DNA of 64,000 bases. It comes from Sitta carolinensis. Lineage: Eukaryota; Chordata; Aves; Passeriformes; Sittidae. The position numbers and the translations under genes are program-made. Location: NCBI GenBank assembly GCA_032173965.1, contig CM063284.1, positions 131,865,125 to 131,929,124 on the forward strand, written 5' to 3'. Shown here piece after piece: positions 61,301 to 64,000 of this stretch (its first letter is position 1; the number at the start of each line of letters is the position of its first letter). The notes beneath the pieces are model-generated. The model ran no database searches, was not told the DNA's origin, and saw only the letters and a list, made by a program, of their open reading frames with translations.

Positions 61301-64000
61301 TTGCTTCTTGGAGTACAGAAAGTTTATTGACTAGGTGCTCATTAGACCAAAGTAGTTTAGATTTTGTTATTTCCTCCGCCAAAAAAAGGGAAAGCCAGTT
61401 TAACAGGACAACTTAAGCTGACAGTTATGTTAGACCATTATAGTTTTGGAAATTAAGAGTGCACAGGGGCAACTCCAAGCATTGTACAGCCAGGTCTTAA
61501 AATCACAAGCTAAAAATCAGTATTCTTATGGTTGTTCAGTTTTTCTTTAGTTAATTTTCTTTTTCATACTTGTGTATTTTAAATACAAAAGAATTCTTAG
61601 TCATTGAAATGTGGAATGAGTCTTTAATCAAGTTTACTTTTACTTTGTGGTTATAAAATGTGGGACACTGAACTTCTTTTTCACTTCCAATATAGTGGTG
61701 CATCAAGTGTCTGTTGAGTGCCTTAGTTTACAAGATTGCTTAATTAGAATATTTTTATTACTAATGATAATCTATCTGCATAATTGTCTTTTAATGTAAT
61801 TTTGAAGTAAAACTTTAGTTACTCTTAAATCACAATTAAGAATGGAATAAACAGATATGGATCATGCATTTTGCCATCTATTTTGAAGAATTACTCCTTG
61901 CACTGCTTGAAGAAAAGCAAATAATAATGATTACAGGTGAAACTTTTGAGAGGCTGTGGTTCACATTTTTTTAGAAAAGTTTATTTTTTGGATTAACATA
62001 AACATAAGAAAAATATAAATTGTGAAAGTTAAATCTTGTATCAGAGGGTAAATATTTCAGTTTTTCAAAGCAGAATCATAGAATGTAAGTTGCTGCATGA
62101 ATAAGACATAAGCAGACAATATTTACTTTATATATTTACTTCTACCTCACTGGAATGAAAGAAGTGGCTTTTGACTAGTAAAACTTACAAACCTTCAGCT
62201 AATATGACTTTTTAATGTCTGTCCAGGATTGCAAGTTGTGTAGTCTGGTTTAAAACTGCATGATAAGGCTTGTTGTGAGAATGGAAGCCTGGAAGCAGAA
62301 GTGAGCCAGAAGTTGATTAATGGCCAATAGTCACATTTAATTCCGTTCTAAGTGTCGTATTTACTAATAAATCCACTTTGGTAAATCTTCAGTGATTTGA
62401 GGTAAAAGTTTCACTCACATGAAATTTAATAGATGATTTACATCATTTGTGAAAAGAGCAGCTTATAAGTCTATTCCATTTGAAAAAAAAGTTAAAAATA
62501 GATACGTATAACTTGATTCTTAAGCAGCGTTACTATGCCTCCTTTCTGTCAAGTTTAAGGTTCCTGATTCACAATCTCCATTGGCATCAGCACATGTGTT
62601 TGACTCTCAACAAAGTCAAGGGAAGCTTTTAGAAGTCTGAGACTCTCCTGAGCACTGGGACTTGGAGAAGACCCAGAGAGCCCCTACATATGCACTAAAA
62701 GACTCAGGAATTAATTATTTTCTTAGAAACTAAAGATTGGTTCTTCAGCTGTTCATAGCAAGAGCCTTTCTTTAATATTTTTAAATTTTTCTACATGGTT
62801 ATTTTATGCCAATACTAGTAAAACTTGTTTTTGTTTGCTGAAAAGGTCATGAACCCAGTAGGATTTAGGGTTAGAACAGAGCATAGGAAGTCTAATGATA
62901 GTAGGGGTTGGATGGTTAGCTGAACAAAAGCCAGATTTTTCTGCATGTGATGCCAGAAACCTCATAAAAGGAATGTTTTCAGTATTTTACCTTTTTCTAC
63001 TGTGTTGTCCCCTTCTACTCCTTTAAGTGATCATAATATTTTACCTGATGGCTATCACATATACCTTTTAAAAAGAAAATAAATGCAATGGAAGGTCTTA
63101 GAGTTTGGGCTAGCAAGAAACTTGCAAAAACTGTCAAATTATATTAGCTCTGAAATGTAGGAAGCAAACACTGACAATAATTCATCTGAATCTTCTTTAT
63201 TCTAACTTGGGGAGTTAAAATAAAGTTGTGACAAATATTTCATGTTGTGACTGACATTTGAAGAACTTAATGTATTTAGATTATTTATACAGATCTGCTC
63301 CAATGTTCTGGTTTTTGTTTATGTAAAAGAGCATGAGTGTCTGGAAGGCATTTTTGTTCAACCACATGAACTATGACTGTGGTATCATAGGAGCAAAATT
63401 ATCATGCTTCCATAAATATTTTATCTTAAAATGTGGATTAAAAATTGCTCAGCTGCCTTTCTTTATCCTTTTAGTAAAGCAGGGATTCCATGAAATGTCT
63501 TTAAAAATTTTGGTTTCTTTTTGCTTGTTTTGTTTTTAGTTAACTGCAAAGGAAAAGATGCAGGAAACTAGAACCAAAACAATTCTTTTTTAGATTGTTA
63601 GAATTTAGGGACTCTTCTCACAAATACTTCATGTTTGACAGAGGATTTAAGTTAAAGCTTAGACCTAATGCACTGATTTGTAGGTGTGTTTTCCCATTTA
63701 TTTATTGGAAAAATCCTAAATGTTTCTTAAGATAGAGAGTACTTCTCTACCACAATCCCATAATTCAAGTGTTAAGTAAGTATACTTGGGTTCTGTGAAG
63801 CTGTTAGCATTCTTAATACTATGTGGCTGCTGCTGAAAAGGTCAGCTGCTGGTTGGTTTGCTCTTTCTGGCTTCTTCATTTGATAACCCAAATCAGACTA
63901 ATTCCACTTCCTTAAAATGTTAAAGACTTAGATCTGTCTTCACCTGATAAGGAACAGGCATTAGGGCTTTAGAACTGTCACTACCATTTTATTTGGTATG
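58359..64000. other. Unannotated AT-rich intron to window end
   Basis: Nothing coding was recognised. A weak resemblance to reversed CR1 near 59508-59600 is discussed as a finding. Short frames of 60-104 codons have no recognisable homology and no coherent splice context. Confidence 0.55.

Larger units (their letters stand above)
35610..64000 (+). other. VPS13B: VPS13B intron downstream of the second exon, 3' end outside window
   Basis: The sequence from the GTAAGT donor to the window end has no further exon that I can recognise. The coding sequence expected next in VPS13B was looked for on the plus strand and not seen. The largest occupant is the CR1 element near 47.4-50.5 kb, in the same orientation as the gene. 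Confidence 0.7.

Noticed and set aside
62070..62085. GAATCATAGAAT, resembling a reversed CR1 tail
   Set aside because: The following bases do not continue as CR1; a 12-base match can occur by chance.
1..64000. Host-gene microRNAs miR-599 and miR-875, known in VPS13B introns of other vertebrates
   Set aside because: I looked for their mature sequences as I remember them and found no match in the window; they probably lie in a different intron.
1..64000. CRISPR arrays, phage, plasmid or bacterial operons
   Set aside because: No spaced direct-repeat array, no dense coding and clear intron-exon structure with CR1 elements; the DNA is vertebrate.

Overview
The window is AT-rich vertebrate nuclear DNA, almost all of it intron. 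Its repeats are CR1-type LINE fragments, one ending in the octamer-like tail (ATTCTATA ATTCTATG) typical of avian CR1, and no mammalian Alu, B1 or L1 sequence is visible. This points to a bird; crocodilian or turtle is less likely. There is no sign of prokaryotic, plasmid or phage DNA. Layout: two short plus-strand exons at 34455-34589 and 35436-35609 are the only protein-coding sequence I can support. Both have consensus AG/GT splice borders and the same phase, and their translations closely match my recollection of the N-terminal quarter of VPS13B (COH1; the Cohen syndrome gene), a roughly 4,000-residue bridge-like lipid-transfer protein of the Golgi. The intron between them is 846 bp. About 34.5 kb upstream and 28.4 kb downstream belong to flanking VPS13B introns. 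I found neither the preceding exon nor the next one by eye, so both flanking introns probably extend beyond the window. Intron contents, left to right: an old minus-strand CR1 fragment (about 45-310), a 43-bp T tract (2615-2657), a G-run with G-quadruplex potential (15953-15977), a 51-bp-unit minisatellite (18490-18743), a short plus-strand CR1 3' end (27530-27605), a second G-rich tract (28869-28900), an A14-GC-T14 palindrome (31757-31786), a pyrimidine tract (32548-32606), and a GC-richer patch with a MIR-like tail just before the first exon (33688-33990). After the exons come a TG microsatellite (42251-42277), a 3-kb plus-strand CR1 with recognisable but dead endonuclease/reverse-transcriptase ORF2 (about 47440-50510), and a minus-strand CR1 3' fragment (58219-58358). 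Several short perfect inverted repeats are scattered through the introns. No gene other than VPS13B, no RNA gene, no CRISPR array and no novel multi-gene system is evident. The most interesting leads are the minisatellite, a possible alternative terminal exon upstream of the first VPS13B exon, and a few perfect hairpins.
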